From: Arthrobacter sp. DNA4
GTDB taxonomy: Bacteria; Actinomycetota; Actinomycetes; Actinomycetales; Micrococcaceae
Assembly (NCBI RefSeq): GCF_024362385.1
Contig: NZ_CP101466.1
Location: 682,001 to 746,000, forward strand
DNA: 64,000 nt
Direction: 5' to 3'
How positions within the stretch are numbered: the first letter of the stretch is position 1; each line of letters starts with the position of its first letter. Positions 46,690 to 54,736 of this stretch are shown piece after piece. The translations under genes and the position numbers were made by a program. Under the pieces are notes generated by a model. The model was not told the origin of the DNA, made no database searches, and saw only the letters and a program-made list of their open reading frames with translations.

Positions 46690-48234
46690 ATGGGGAAATC
46701 GGCGGTGGTGAGGGCTTTCGGGGATATCCGTGCTGCCCTTGCTGTGTTGAATGCTGAGGTTGGTGCCGTGGTGGAGGGGGCCGGTGCGGTGCCTTTTTCT
46801 GCGGCTGACCCTCTTGCTGGTTTGGCGGAGGGTTGCCTGGAGATTTTGGCCGGGTCCCGTGAGGTGGAGGCCCGGATCGCAGGTTTGAAGGCGAAGGCCG
46901 CCGTTAGGTATGCGGAGAGCGCCGCTGCCGTTGCGGGCCCGGATGTTCCGGTGCAGGCGCAAGAGATGGCGGTCGCGGCGGAAATCGGATGTGTGCTGGC
47001 CCTGGGTCCGCGGGCGGCGGGTTCGTTCCTGGCCACCTCCCACGCCCTGACCACGGGTTTGCCGCGGACGTTGGAGGCTTTGCAGGCCGGGGTGATCTCC
47101 TGGCAGCACGCGGTGGTGATGGCCGATGAGACAGCGTGTCTGGATGCTGTTGGGGCTGCGGCGTTGGAAGCCCATTTCCTGGACCCGGACGCACCGGACC
47201 CGGCGCGGGGGTGCCCGGTGGGGCAGCTTCCGGCGCACCGGTTCAAAGCCAAGGCCCGCACCTGGCGGGAACGCCACCAGGCCGGGTCCATCGAACAACG
47301 CCACGCCAAAGGGGTCGCGGACCGGCGGGTGGAGTTCCGGCCGGACCAGGACGGGATGGCCTGGCTGTCCGCGTACCTGCCCGCGGACCAGGCCCTGGCC
47401 GGGTGGAACCGGCTCACGGCGGCCGCACGGGCCCTGCAGGGACCGGATGAAGGCCGCACCATGACCCAACTGCGTGCGGACACCTTCGCCAACGCGATCC
47501 TCACCAACGGCACACCGAACCACAGCGACACCCGCGGCAGTGACAGCACCAGCAGCAGCTTCACCGACGGTACGGGTGCGATCCGGGACCGGGTGCAGTC
47601 GCCGATCCGGGCGCAGGTGCTGGTCACCGTCCCGGTGTTCTCCCTTATGGGACTGAGCGACGAGGCGGCGATGCTGGACGGGTACGGTCCCATCCCGCCG
47701 TCAATGGCTAGGGCACTCGTGGCCGGTGGTGCGGGGTCGTTCTACCGAGTGCTGGTGGACCCGCGGGACGGGGGACCGCTGGAAATCGGCCGGACAAGCT
47801 ACCGGGTCACCAAAGCCATGCGGGCGTGGTTGCGGATGCGGGACGGGAAGTGCCCGTTCCCGGGGTGCAGCAACAACTCCCTGGACAACGATGCCGACCA
47901 CATCCTCGCCTGGCACAGGGGCGGTACCACCGGAATCAGCAACCTGGGACAGCCCTGCCCCAAACACCACAAACTCCGCCACACCACCGGATGGAAACCC
48001 ACACCCGCCACCAAGAACGAACCACCCGGCTGGACCTCACCCACCGGCCGCCACTACCCGAGCGAACACCAGGACTGGGAACCACCACGCTGGCCTTCGG
48101 GATTCCTGCAAGGTGAAAGGTACATGCCAGGTGCGCAAATCATGCCGGGCGAAGAGCTGGTGCCTGGAGAGCTGAGCCTTGCCAAACAGCGCAGCATCCT
48201 TGAAGAAGCGCTCCTCCAACACCTTGTCTCTTGA
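46690..48234 (+). CDS. DUF222 and HNH endonuclease domain protein (13E12 repeat family type)
   Basis: A 514-residue protein: DUF222 over about residues 1-320 and a C-terminal HNH nuclease domain with KCPFPGC, DADHILAWHRGG and the closing CPKHHKLRH, which supplies zinc-binding Cys and catalytic His residues. Many actinobacteria carry several such genes, often in repeated families; some sit in mobile regions. Biological role is unknown. The ATG at 46690 is 110 bases from the 5' end of the tRNA-Ser gene. A region of Thr/Ser/Asn-rich low complexity (about residues 275-300) separates the domains. Confidence 0.88.
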   Translation: MGKSAVVRAFGDIRAALAVLNAEVGAVVEGAGAVPFSAADPLAGLAEGCLEILAGSREVEARIAGLKAKAAVRYAESAAAVAGPDVPVQAQEMAVAAEIGCVLALGPRAAGSFLATSHALTTGLPRTLEALQAGVISWQHAVVMADETACLDAVGAAALEAHFLDPDAPDPARGCPVGQLPAHRFKAKARTWRERHQAGSIEQRHAKGVADRRVEFRPDQDGMAWLSAYLPADQALAGWNRLTAAARALQGPDEGRTMTQLRADTFANAILTNGTPNHSDTRGSDSTSSSFTDGTGAIRDRVQSPIRAQVLVTVPVFSLMGLSDEAAMLDGYGPIPPSMARALVAGGAGSFYRVLVDPRDGGPLEIGRTSYRVTKAMRAWLRMRDGKCPFPGCSNNSLDNDADHILAWHRGGTTGISNLGQPCPKHHKLRHTTGWKPTPATKNEPPGWTSPTGRHYPSEHQDWEPPRWPSGFLQGERYMPGAQIMPGEELVPGELSLAKQRSILEEALLQHLVS

Positions 48235-48304
48235 AGCAATGAACCCCGCCACGCGCCGTCGGACTTTCCCCGTCCCTGCGCGTCCGGTTAGATTCATCAG
48301 CAAG

Positions 48305-49345
48305 ATGACAAATTCACAGACTCCGATCCACGCAACCGCATACTGGACCACTGCCAAGGAGCACGGCGAGCTCAGAACCGAGGACGTGCGGGCCCCGGGG
48401 CCCGGTGAAGCGCTGGTCCGTGCCTTTTACTCCGGCATCAGCAAGGGCACCGAAATGGTGGTCCACGCCGGGGCAGTGCCGCTGCGGGTCGCGGAGGAAA
48501 TGCGGGCCCCGCACCAGGAAGGCCAGTTCCCCGGGCCGGTGAAATTCGGCTACCTGTCTGTCGGCATCGTGGAGGAAGGGCCCGAGGGGTGGAAAGGCCA
48601 GCGCGTCTTTTGCCTGAACCCGCACCAGGACCTCTACGTGGTTCCGGTGGAGTCCTTGACCAGGATTCCCGACGACGTGCCCTCCCGGCGTGCGGTCCTC
48701 ACCGGAACGGTGGAAACAGCAGTCAACGCCCTGTGGGAAGCCGGGCCACGGCTGGGGGACAGGGTTGCCGTCGTGGGTGCAGGCCTGGTGGGCGGCATGG
48801 TGGCCACGCTTCTGCGCACTTTCCCGCTGCAACGCCTTCAGCTGGTGGACCTGGATCCCGGCAGGAAGCAGCTCGCGGACACCCTGGGCGTGGACTTCGC
48901 ACACCCCGACGACGCCCTGGCCGACTGCGACATCGTGTTCCACTGCTCGGCCTCGCAGGAAGGCCTCGAACGCAGCCTGCAGCTGGTCGGCGATGAAGGC
49001 GACGTCATCGAAATGTCCTGGTACGCCAACCGGGAAGTCACTGTCCCGCTGGGGGAGGACTTCCACGCACGGCGGCTGTCCATCAGGGCCAGCCAGGTAG
49101 GCATGGTGGCGCGTGCGCGGCGCCACCGCCGCACCAATGCGGACCGCCTGGACCTGGCAGTGTCGCTGCTGAAGGATCCCGTCTTCGACGCATTCCTGAC
49201 CGGCTCTTCCAAGTTCGAGGACCTGCCCGGCGTCGTCCAAAGCCTGGCCGACGGCACCCTTGAAGCCCTGTGCCACGTCGTCGAGTACCCCGCCACCAGT
49301 CAAACCCCCACCCCAGCCGCCCACGACTCCGAAAACTTGAGGTAA
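48305..49345 (+). CDS. Zinc-less medium-chain dehydrogenase/reductase
   Basis: A 346-residue alcohol-dehydrogenase-fold protein with the Rossmann motif VVGAGLVGGMVATLL near residue 160. Where zinc enzymes have Cys-His ligands this reads YSGISKGTEMVVHAG, and no structural-zinc Cys cluster is present. It is therefore probably not a zinc alcohol dehydrogenase, though databases often name it so. It is followed after three bases by a pterin-synthase homologue and then a glycosyltransferase, forming a tight unit. A role in a small-molecule pathway shared with them is likely but unproven. Confidence 0.75.
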   Translation: MTNSQTPIHATAYWTTAKEHGELRTEDVRAPGPGEALVRAFYSGISKGTEMVVHAGAVPLRVAEEMRAPHQEGQFPGPVKFGYLSVGIVEEGPEGWKGQRVFCLNPHQDLYVVPVESLTRIPDDVPSRRAVLTGTVETAVNALWEAGPRLGDRVAVVGAGLVGGMVATLLRTFPLQRLQLVDLDPGRKQLADTLGVDFAHPDDALADCDIVFHCSASQEGLERSLQLVGDEGDVIEMSWYANREVTVPLGEDFHARRLSIRASQVGMVARARRHRRTNADRLDLAVSLLKDPVFDAFLTGSSKFEDLPGVVQSLADGTLEALCHVVEYPATSQTPTPAAHDSENLR

Positions 49346-49348
49346 CCC

Positions 49349-49744
49349 ATGTTCAGCCTGACAGTCCGCCGCCACTTCATGATCGCCCACAGTCTTCCCC
49401 GTGAAGCGTTCGGCCCGGCCCAGGGACTCCACGGGGCAACCTTCGTCGCCGAGGTGACCTTCCGTCGTCGTGCCCTGAACGATGACGCGATCGTCCTGGA
49501 CATCGGCGCCGCCGGAACCATCATCGAGGAAGTGCTGGCCGGTCTGAACTACCGCAACCTCGACGAGCACCCGGATTTCGAAGGCAAGCTCACCACCACG
49601 GAAGCGCTCGCCCAGTACATCGCCCAGGAAGTCGCCGCCAGGATCAAGGACAGCGACGACGGCCGCGAACTCGCAGGCCTCGACGTCACGCTGCGCGAGA
49701 ATCCGGACGCGTGGGCCGCCTATTCCATGGACCTCACCGCCTGA
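49349..49744 (+). CDS. 6-pyruvoyl/6-carboxy-tetrahydropterin synthase homologue with altered zinc site
   Basis: A 131-residue T-fold protein of the QueD/PTPS family. RRHFMIAHSL (His at about 14) gives the first zinc ligand, but the usual HGH pair reads LHGATF, so one ligand is replaced by Ala, and the catalytic Cys before it is missing. The pterin-binding Glu near the C-terminus seems kept (LRENPDAWAAY). The protein may bind a pterin-like molecule without the normal catalysis, or do a changed reaction. It lies between a Zn-less dehydrogenase and a glycosyltransferase gene, three bases from the dehydrogenase stop and two from the glycosyltransferase start. Confidence 0.75.
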   Translation: MFSLTVRRHFMIAHSLPREAFGPAQGLHGATFVAEVTFRRRALNDDAIVLDIGAAGTIIEEVLAGLNYRNLDEHPDFEGKLTTTEALAQYIAQEVAARIKDSDDGRELAGLDVTLRENPDAWAAYSMDLTA

Positions 49745-49746
49745 CC

Positions 49747-50829
49747 GTGCGCCACATCCGGCTGCTGGTCCCCGGCAACATCCGCCACAGCTCAGGCGGC
49801 AACGTCTACAACGCCCGCCTGGTTGAAGGGCTGCGGGAACTTGGCGCCGCGGTAGACGTGATCAGCGTTGAGGGGGACTGGCCGCAAGCCGGCGCCACGG
49901 AACAACGCCGGCTGGGCACGTTCCTCGAAACAAGCGAACCTGAGGCGGGTCCCGGGCGGCCAGTGGCGATCGTTGACGGGCTGGTGGCCGTTGGTGCCCC
50001 GGCTGAACTGGAAGCCGCGGCCAGGACGGGACAGGAAACATGGGTGCTGGTGCATATGCCGGTGCCGGAAAGTTCAGGCGCATCAGCCCTTGCAGACGAG
50101 GCCAGGGCCCTCAGGGCAGCAGCCGGTGTGATCTGCACCAGCACCTGGGCGGCGTCGGTCCTGATCGAAAGAGGGCTTCCGCAGGCACACGTCGCCCTGC
50201 CCGGAGTCGACCCCGCAGCCCAAGCCGGCGGTTCCACGCCTCCGCACCTGGCAGTGGTCGCCGCCTTGCTGCCCAACAAGGACCAGATGCTGGCGGTGGA
50301 AGCACTCGCCCTGGTCCAGGACCTCCCTTGGACCGCGTCCCTGGTGGGCTCGGACCAGGCAGACCCCAACTACGCGCGGGAAGTCCGGGCTGCCATCACG
50401 GAGAACGCCCTGCAGGAACGGGTGCGGTTCACCGGTGAGCTCGCCGGCGAAGCGCTGGAAGCTGAATGGGCGCGGACGGATCTCAGCCTCCTGGTGTCCC
50501 GGCAGGAGGCGTTCGGCATGGCCGTCACCGAGTCCCTGGCCCACGGCATCCCGGTCCTGGTCCGTGAAGGGACAGGGGCGGTGGAGGCGCTGGGGCTGGC
50601 GGGATTAACAGCGGCCGACGGCGGACCCCGGCTTCCCGGGGCAGCTCTGCCACTTCCGGAAGGTGGTCAGGAGAGCCCAGGCCTGCTGGCCGGCGTCCTG
50701 CGCCACTGGCTTCAGGACCCGGACACCAGGGAAAGCTGGCGCGCGGCAGCGCTGGAGGCGCGGACACGCCTTCCGGACTGGAGTACTACGGCAAGGGGAG
50801 TGCTGGCCCTGCTGGCGGAACAGGACTAG
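49747..50829 (+). CDS. GT4-type glycosyltransferase
   Basis: A 360-residue GT-B fold glycosyltransferase, family 4 type. The N-terminal half has the GG loop SSGGNVYNARLVEGL (about residues 15-25). The nucleotide-sugar half has VVAALLPNKDQMLAVEAL and the donor-binding EX7E-like segment RQEAFGMAVTESLAHGIPV (about residues 255-275). Acceptor and donor are unknown. GTG start at 49747, two bases after the pterin-like gene stop. Its 3' end overlaps the convergent tadA gene by 44 bases. Confidence 0.85.
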   Translation: MRHIRLLVPGNIRHSSGGNVYNARLVEGLRELGAAVDVISVEGDWPQAGATEQRRLGTFLETSEPEAGPGRPVAIVDGLVAVGAPAELEAAARTGQETWVLVHMPVPESSGASALADEARALRAAAGVICTSTWAASVLIERGLPQAHVALPGVDPAAQAGGSTPPHLAVVAALLPNKDQMLAVEALALVQDLPWTASLVGSDQADPNYAREVRAAITENALQERVRFTGELAGEALEAEWARTDLSLLVSRQEAFGMAVTESLAHGIPVLVREGTGAVEALGLAGLTAADGGPRLPGAALPLPEGGQESPGLLAGVLRHWLQDPDTRESWRAAALEARTRLPDWSTTARGVLALLAEQD

Positions 50830-51334
50830 AGGCTGCTCCGCGGTGCCCGGCGAAAAACCCGCGCAGCAACAAGGCGCACTCATCCTCGCGGACTCCCGGG
50901 TACACCTCAACCCAGTGGTTGAGCCGGCGTTCGCGGAGGACGTCGAACACCGAGCCTGCGGCGCCGGCCTTCTCGTCCCAGGCCCCGAACACCACCCGCG
51001 GGATCCGGGCCAGGACAATTGCTCCGGCACACATCGCGCAGGGTTCCAGCGTGACCACCAGCGTGCAGTCGGACAACCGCCAGCCGTCGCCGCGGCCGCC
51101 GTCGAGCCGTGCCCGTTCCTGCAGCCGCCCCGCCGCTTCGCGGATAGCCACCACCTCGGCATGGGCCGTAGGATCGCCCAGTTCCTCCCGCTGGTTCCGG
51201 CCGGAACCCAGCACCCCGCCGTCGGGCCCTATCACCACGGCGCCGATGGGAACATCCTCCGTGGCGAGTGCCCTGCGTGCTTCCGCCAGGGCAAGGCCCA
51301 TCCAGGCATCATATTTCTTTTCGGGCAACGGCAT
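50786..51334 (-). CDS. tadA: tRNA(Arg) adenosine-34 deaminase
   Basis: Deaminates A34 of tRNA-Arg to inosine. The zinc deaminase motifs are clear: HAEVVAIREA (His, catalytic Glu) and PCAMCAGAI (two Cys). The 182-residue product is slightly longer than usual, with a Pro-rich tail that is encoded in the overlap with the convergent glycosyltransferase gene. The start at 51334 gives MPLPEKKYDAWMGLALAEAR, the usual opening helix. A cytosine/guanine deaminase is possible but less likely. Confidence 0.9.
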   Translation of the reverse strand: MPLPEKKYDAWMGLALAEARRALATEDVPIGAVVIGPDGGVLGSGRNQREELGDPTAHAEVVAIREAAGRLQERARLDGGRGDGWRLSDCTLVVTLEPCAMCAGAIVLARIPRVVFGAWDEKAGAAGSVFDVLRERRLNHWVEVYPGVREDECALLLRGFFAGHRGAASSPVPPAGPALPLP

Positions 51335-51389
51335 GGCTCAATGATAGTTTCGGGGATACTCAGGTTACTTACGGATGCCGGGAGGCACC

Positions 51390-52214
51390 ATGGACACTCT
51401 TCGGGATCGGCTAGGTCTCTGGTTCAAACCTTACGCGGCGCTCGTCCTCACCATCCTTGTGGGCGGCGTCATCATCGTGTCCCTGGCATTGCTGGGCGCC
51501 GAGGTGTACGACAACGTGGTGGATTCTGCCGGCCTGGCCAACCTGGACAAGCCGGCCCTGGCCCTGGCCGAGAGCCTGCGCAGCCCCGGACTTGATGCGT
51601 TCGTTACCGGCTTCACCAACATCGGCGGCGGCATCGGCATGCCCATCCTTGCCAGCATCCTCACCGCCTGGCTGACGTTCCTCAGCCGGAACTGGCGACC
51701 GCTCGTCCTGATCGGCGGTGCGGCGGGGGTCTCCATCATGGCCACCACCTTTGGCAAGAAACTGGTGGGCCGCACCCGCCCGGACCATGCGGACGCGGTG
51801 CCCCCTTACGAGGATTCACCGTCCTTCCCAAGCGGCCACACCCTAAATACCACCGTGGTGATCAGCCTGGTGGCCTACCTCATCTGCCTCCAGTTCAACA
51901 CCATGCTGGTACGGGTCACCGCCATCACGGCCGGCGCGCTCTTCATCATCGCCATGGGGCTGAGCCGCGTCTTCCTTGGCCACCACTGGCTGACGGACGT
52001 CATGGCCGGGTGGCTGCTGGGCCTCACCTGGGTGGGCGTGGTGATCCTGGCGCACAGGCTGTTCCACCTGGTCCGCAGGCGGGAGCACGCCGGTGCGGCT
52101 CCGTCGTTCGACCGTCCGATCGTCCGGGATGTGGTGGCCGAGGAAGTGCACCACCACGGCGACGGCGGCAAGGAGCATGCCCGCGGCAGCCACAACAAGG
52201 ACACCGCCGGATGA
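51390..52214 (+). CDS. PAP2-family membrane phosphatase
   Basis: A 274-residue membrane phosphatase with six helices and the three PAP2 motifs: KKLVGRTRP (about residue 128), PSFPSGHT (about 146), and SRVFLGHHWLTDV (about 190). Relatives dephosphorylate undecaprenyl pyrophosphate or phosphatidic acid on the outer face of the membrane. The ATG at 51390 has GGGAGG upstream and is preferred over an in-frame start at 51375. A His-rich cytoplasmic tail ends the protein. It lies 12 bases before upp. Confidence 0.88.
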   Translation: MDTLRDRLGLWFKPYAALVLTILVGGVIIVSLALLGAEVYDNVVDSAGLANLDKPALALAESLRSPGLDAFVTGFTNIGGGIGMPILASILTAWLTFLSRNWRPLVLIGGAAGVSIMATTFGKKLVGRTRPDHADAVPPYEDSPSFPSGHTLNTTVVISLVAYLICLQFNTMLVRVTAITAGALFIIAMGLSRVFLGHHWLTDVMAGWLLGLTWVGVVILAHRLFHLVRRREHAGAAPSFDRPIVRDVVAEEVHHHGDGGKEHARGSHNKDTAG

Positions 52215-52226
52215 TAGTTTTGGGGG

Positions 52227-52862
52227 ATGCGTACTCTCGTTGTTGACCACCCCCTGGTCGCCCACAAGCTCACCGTCCTGCGGGACAAGAACACGCCGTC
52301 GCCGGTCTTCCGCCAGCTGACGGAAGAGCTGGTGACCTTGCTGGCCTACGAAGCCACGCGGGAGGTCCGCACGGAGCCCGTCACCATCGAGACGCCTGTC
52401 AGCACCACCATCGGCACGGCGTTCACCAAGCCCACCCCGCTGGTGGTCCCCATCCTGCGCGCGGGGCTGGGCATGCTGGAGGGCATGACCAAGCTGGTTC
52501 CCACCGCCGAGGTGGGCTTCCTGGGCATGGCCCGGGACGAGGAGACGCTGGACATCATCACCTACGCGGAGCGCCTGCCGGAGGACCTGACCGGCCGCCA
52601 GGTGTTCGTCCTGGATCCCATGCTGGCCACCGGCGGCACGTTGCGCGAGGCCATAAAGTTCCTGTTCAAGCGGGGCGCGTCGGACGTCACCTGCATCTGC
52701 CTGCTGGCCGCTCCCGAAGGCCTGGCCAAGCTGGAGGAGGAACTGGGCGACGCAAACGTGCACATCGTCCTGGCCTCCATCGACGAGAAACTCAACGAGA
52801 AGTCCTACATTGTTCCCGGCCTGGGCGATGCAGGCGACCGCCTGTACGGCATCGCAGGGTAG
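52227..52862 (+). CDS. upp: Uracil phosphoribosyltransferase
   Basis: Salvages uracil to UMP with PRPP. At 211 residues it is the standard length. The PRPP loop is [20 protein letters not shown] (about residues 125-145), and the uracil-binding end is [19 protein letters not shown]. The ATG at 52227 follows [25 protein letters not shown] is the family opening. Probably shares a transcript with the PAP2 gene. Confidence 0.95.
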   Translation: MRTLVVDHPLVAHKLTVLRDKNTPSPVFRQLTEELVTLLAYEATREVRTEPVTIETPVSTTIGTAFTKPTPLVVPILRAGLGMLEGMTKLVPTAEVGFLGMARDEETLDIITYAERLPEDLTGRQVFVLDPMLATGGTLREAIKFLFKRGASDVTCICLLAAPEGLAKLEEELGDANVHIVLASIDEKLNEKSYIVPGLGDAGDRLYGIAG

Positions 52863-52906
52863 TTTTCACCCTTTTTTGAAGCCGTCCCCGCCGCTAGCCT
52901 GTGCGG

Positions 52907-53326
52907 ATGGACTGGAAACTCGAACTTGTCTATGTCCCCGTGTCCGACGTTGACCGGGCCAAGGATTTCTACGTCAACAAGGTGGGCTTCAACGCCGACT
53001 ACGACGAGCGGCCTTCGGACGACATCCGCTTTGTGCAGTTGACCCCGCCCGGGTCGGCCTGCTCCATCTGCATGGGCGAGGGGCTCCTGGACGCCCCACC
53101 CGGCACGGGAACCACGCTACAGATGGTGGTGGACGACATCCAGGCAGCGCACGACCACCTGAGGAACAACGGTGTGGACGTCAGTGACATCGAGGTGCTG
53201 CCGTGGGGCCACTTTGTCTACTTCGCCGATCCGGACGGAAACAAGTGGTCCGTCCAATACATCCCGTGGCGGAACGCTGGGACGGACGCAACCCCAAGCA
53301 CCGCGGCCCCAAACACCGCACCATGA
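52907..53326 (+). CDS. VOC-superfamily (glyoxalase/bleomycin-resistance-like) protein
   Basis: A 139-residue vicinal-oxygen-chelate fold protein with two beta-alpha-beta-beta-beta units. LVYVPVSDVDRAKDFYVNKVG opens the fold and the end WGHFVYFADPDGNKWSVQYIP carries the usual metal-site Glu-replacement region. Substrate unknown. No ribosome site precedes the ATG; TAGCCT seven bases upstream looks like a -10, so the message is probably leaderless (GTG at 52901 is an alternative start). The C-terminal tail of about 15 residues is Pro/Thr/Ala-rich. Confidence 0.8.
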   Translation: MDWKLELVYVPVSDVDRAKDFYVNKVGFNADYDERPSDDIRFVQLTPPGSACSICMGEGLLDAPPGTGTTLQMVVDDIQAAHDHLRNNGVDVSDIEVLPWGHFVYFADPDGNKWSVQYIPWRNAGTDATPSTAAPNTAP

Positions 53327-53377
53327 GGCACTTCAGCTGAAGCACCCTGAGGTTAAGGCACTCTGGGTTAGAGCACC

Positions 53378-53407
53378 ACGGCCCGCATCCCTATGGATGC
53401 GGGCCGT
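53378..53407. terminator. Hairpin terminator
   Basis: Perfect 13-base arms ACGGCCCGCATCC / GGATGCGGGCCGT around CTAT, between the convergent VOC and transglycosylase-like genes. Confidence 0.85.
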
Positions 53408-53548
53408 CGATGACGCTGCAATTCCCTGCTGTGGCCCTGCCCAAGGCGTACGACGGCGGGGAGCCGGCACGCGCCGTCGGCCGCGGTCAATGCAGGGGAG
53501 GCTCCGCGGAAGGTGGTCCTTCGGCGCGCAGCCGCAGGGGAGCGGTGG

Positions 53549-54268
53549 CTAGTACCAGTTGTGCGCCAGGTGGAAGTTGAGCGCACCGCACGGGGAGGCA
53601 TAGCTGAGCTTGATGTAGTTCAGGCCCCAGTTGATCTGCGTGCGGTAATTGGTGAGGTAGTCGGCGCCGGAGCTGGCCATCTTCTCAGCAGGGAGGGACT
53701 GGACGATTCCGTACGCACCGCTGCTGGGATTGGTGGCCGTAGTGGTCCAGTCCGATTCCTTGGTCCACAGCGTTTGGAGGCACTGCATCTGGTCCGGACC
53801 CCATCCGTACGTGGCCAACTGGCTGGCGGCGTAGGCCTGGGCGCCGGCGGGGTCGTTGATTGCGACGGCGGGTGCCGGCTCCGGAGCCGGGGCGGGCTCG
53901 GGTGCAGGTGCAGGTGCAGGTGCCGGCGCGACCGGCGCGGGAGCGGCGGGTGCCGGGGCCGCGGGAGCGGGCTCCGCCGCCTGTGGTGCCACTGCGATTG
54001 CAGCGGGAGCGGGGCTCGCCGCCGGGTTGGAACGGATCTCACTCTTCTCGATGCTCATCTGGGCATCGGACGCTGCCTGGGTTGCCTGGGTTGATGACAC
54101 CGGGGCCATGCTGCTGGTGGCCTGGCCGGCTGCGCCGACCCCAACCAGCACCGCGCAGGATACTGCGAGGATTCCGGCCCGGCGGCCCAGGGTGGTCTTC
54201 TTTGCCTGCTGCGTGGCCTTATGTTTAGCCTTGGCATGCAGGCGTGCTTCTGCCGTGTTTTTGAACAT
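53549..54268 (-). CDS. Secreted transglycosylase-like cell-wall protein
   Basis: A 239-residue exported protein. A long basic N-terminus precedes the signal helix (AGILAVSCAVLVGVGAAG). Residues about 80-145 form a Pro/Ala/Glu-rich repeat that can span the wall. The C-terminal ~90 residues are a lytic-transglycosylase-type domain with Glu in LWTKESDWTTTATNPSSGAYGIVQSLPA, as in Rpf-like and aggregation-promoting-factor proteins, and end in HLAHNWY. It probably cleaves peptidoglycan. Its 5' region carries a c-di-AMP (ydaO) riboswitch, the usual control of such genes in actinobacteria. Confidence 0.85.
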   Translation of the reverse strand: MFKNTAEARLHAKAKHKATQQAKKTTLGRRAGILAVSCAVLVGVGAAGQATSSMAPVSSTQATQAASDAQMSIEKSEIRSNPAASPAPAAIAVAPQAAEPAPAAPAPAAPAPVAPAPAPAPAPEPAPAPEPAPAVAINDPAGAQAYAASQLATYGWGPDQMQCLQTLWTKESDWTTTATNPSSGAYGIVQSLPAEKMASSGADYLTNYRTQINWGLNYIKLSYASPCGALNFHLAHNWY

Positions 54269-54275
54269 GATTGAT

Positions 54276-54470
54276 CGCCTCTCACACCTGCGGAGTTAGC
54301 TGTCGGGTTCGGATGAGGGCATCCGGCCGTACGGAAAAATCACGTACTGGCTTAACCCCAAGGGCATTCATTGCCCGGGACGGTGGGTCCCCCGCCTCTG
54401 CCGTTGCTCAATCGGAAATCCGGGGAAGCGGCAGAGCTTGGCGTCAACCCGGGATATGCGGCCCGAACGG
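54276..54470 (-). promoter_or_regulatory. ydaO-yuaA (cyclic di-AMP) riboswitch
   Basis: The transcript leader of the transglycosylase-like gene, read on the minus strand, has the marks of the c-di-AMP riboswitch: GATTGAGCAACGGCAGAGGC, a GGGGGACCCACC segment, TTGGGGTTAAGCC, and the 3' element CCCGACAGCTAACTCCGC shortly before the ribosome site. It should switch the wall hydrolase off when c-di-AMP is high. Boundaries are approximate. Confidence 0.85.
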
Positions 54471-54646
54471 GGACCGCACCCAATCGACGGTACAGGAAGA
54501 TCAAGTGAAAGTCACATTTAGGTAACGGAAGTCACGGGCGGCAGCGCGTCGGGTTGCCCGGCTGCGACGGGGAGTATCCGGGTGGGGACCTGCCCGGGCG
54601 GGCATCATGCAGTCCCGCCGGGTGGGTACCTGCCGTGCCGGGCACC

Positions 54647-54719
54647 ATGCAGCCCCGGCACTCGCGTGCCAAGCCATCATGCAGCCCCGGCACTCGCGTG
54701 CCAAGCCATCATGCAGCCC
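54647..54719. repeat. Tandem 32-base hairpin repeats
   Basis: Two identical 32-base units at 54647-54678 and 54679-54710, each containing GGCAC-TCGC-GTGCC, followed by nine bases of a third copy. A diverged ATGCAG start lies upstream at 54606. They sit just beyond the 3' end of the minus-strand PMT gene, so the repeated hairpins may work as a terminator, or may have arisen by slippage. Confidence 0.8.
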
Positions 54720-54736
54720 GGGACGGGGCGTCCTCG

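Noticed and set aside
46018..47523. A 501-codon minus-strand open frame across the tRNA-Ser and the HNH gene
   Set aside because: It reads through a tRNA gene and a terminator hairpin, has no recognisable domain, and is antisense to well-supported genes.
53860..54000. A DNA repeat in the transglycosylase-like gene
   Set aside because: The repetition is a Pro/Ala/Glu-coding linker in a secreted wall protein, not an independent repeat element.
54647..54719. A CRISPR-like array
   Set aside because: The repeats are directly adjacent with no unique spacers and no cas genes are present; they are simple tandem hairpins.
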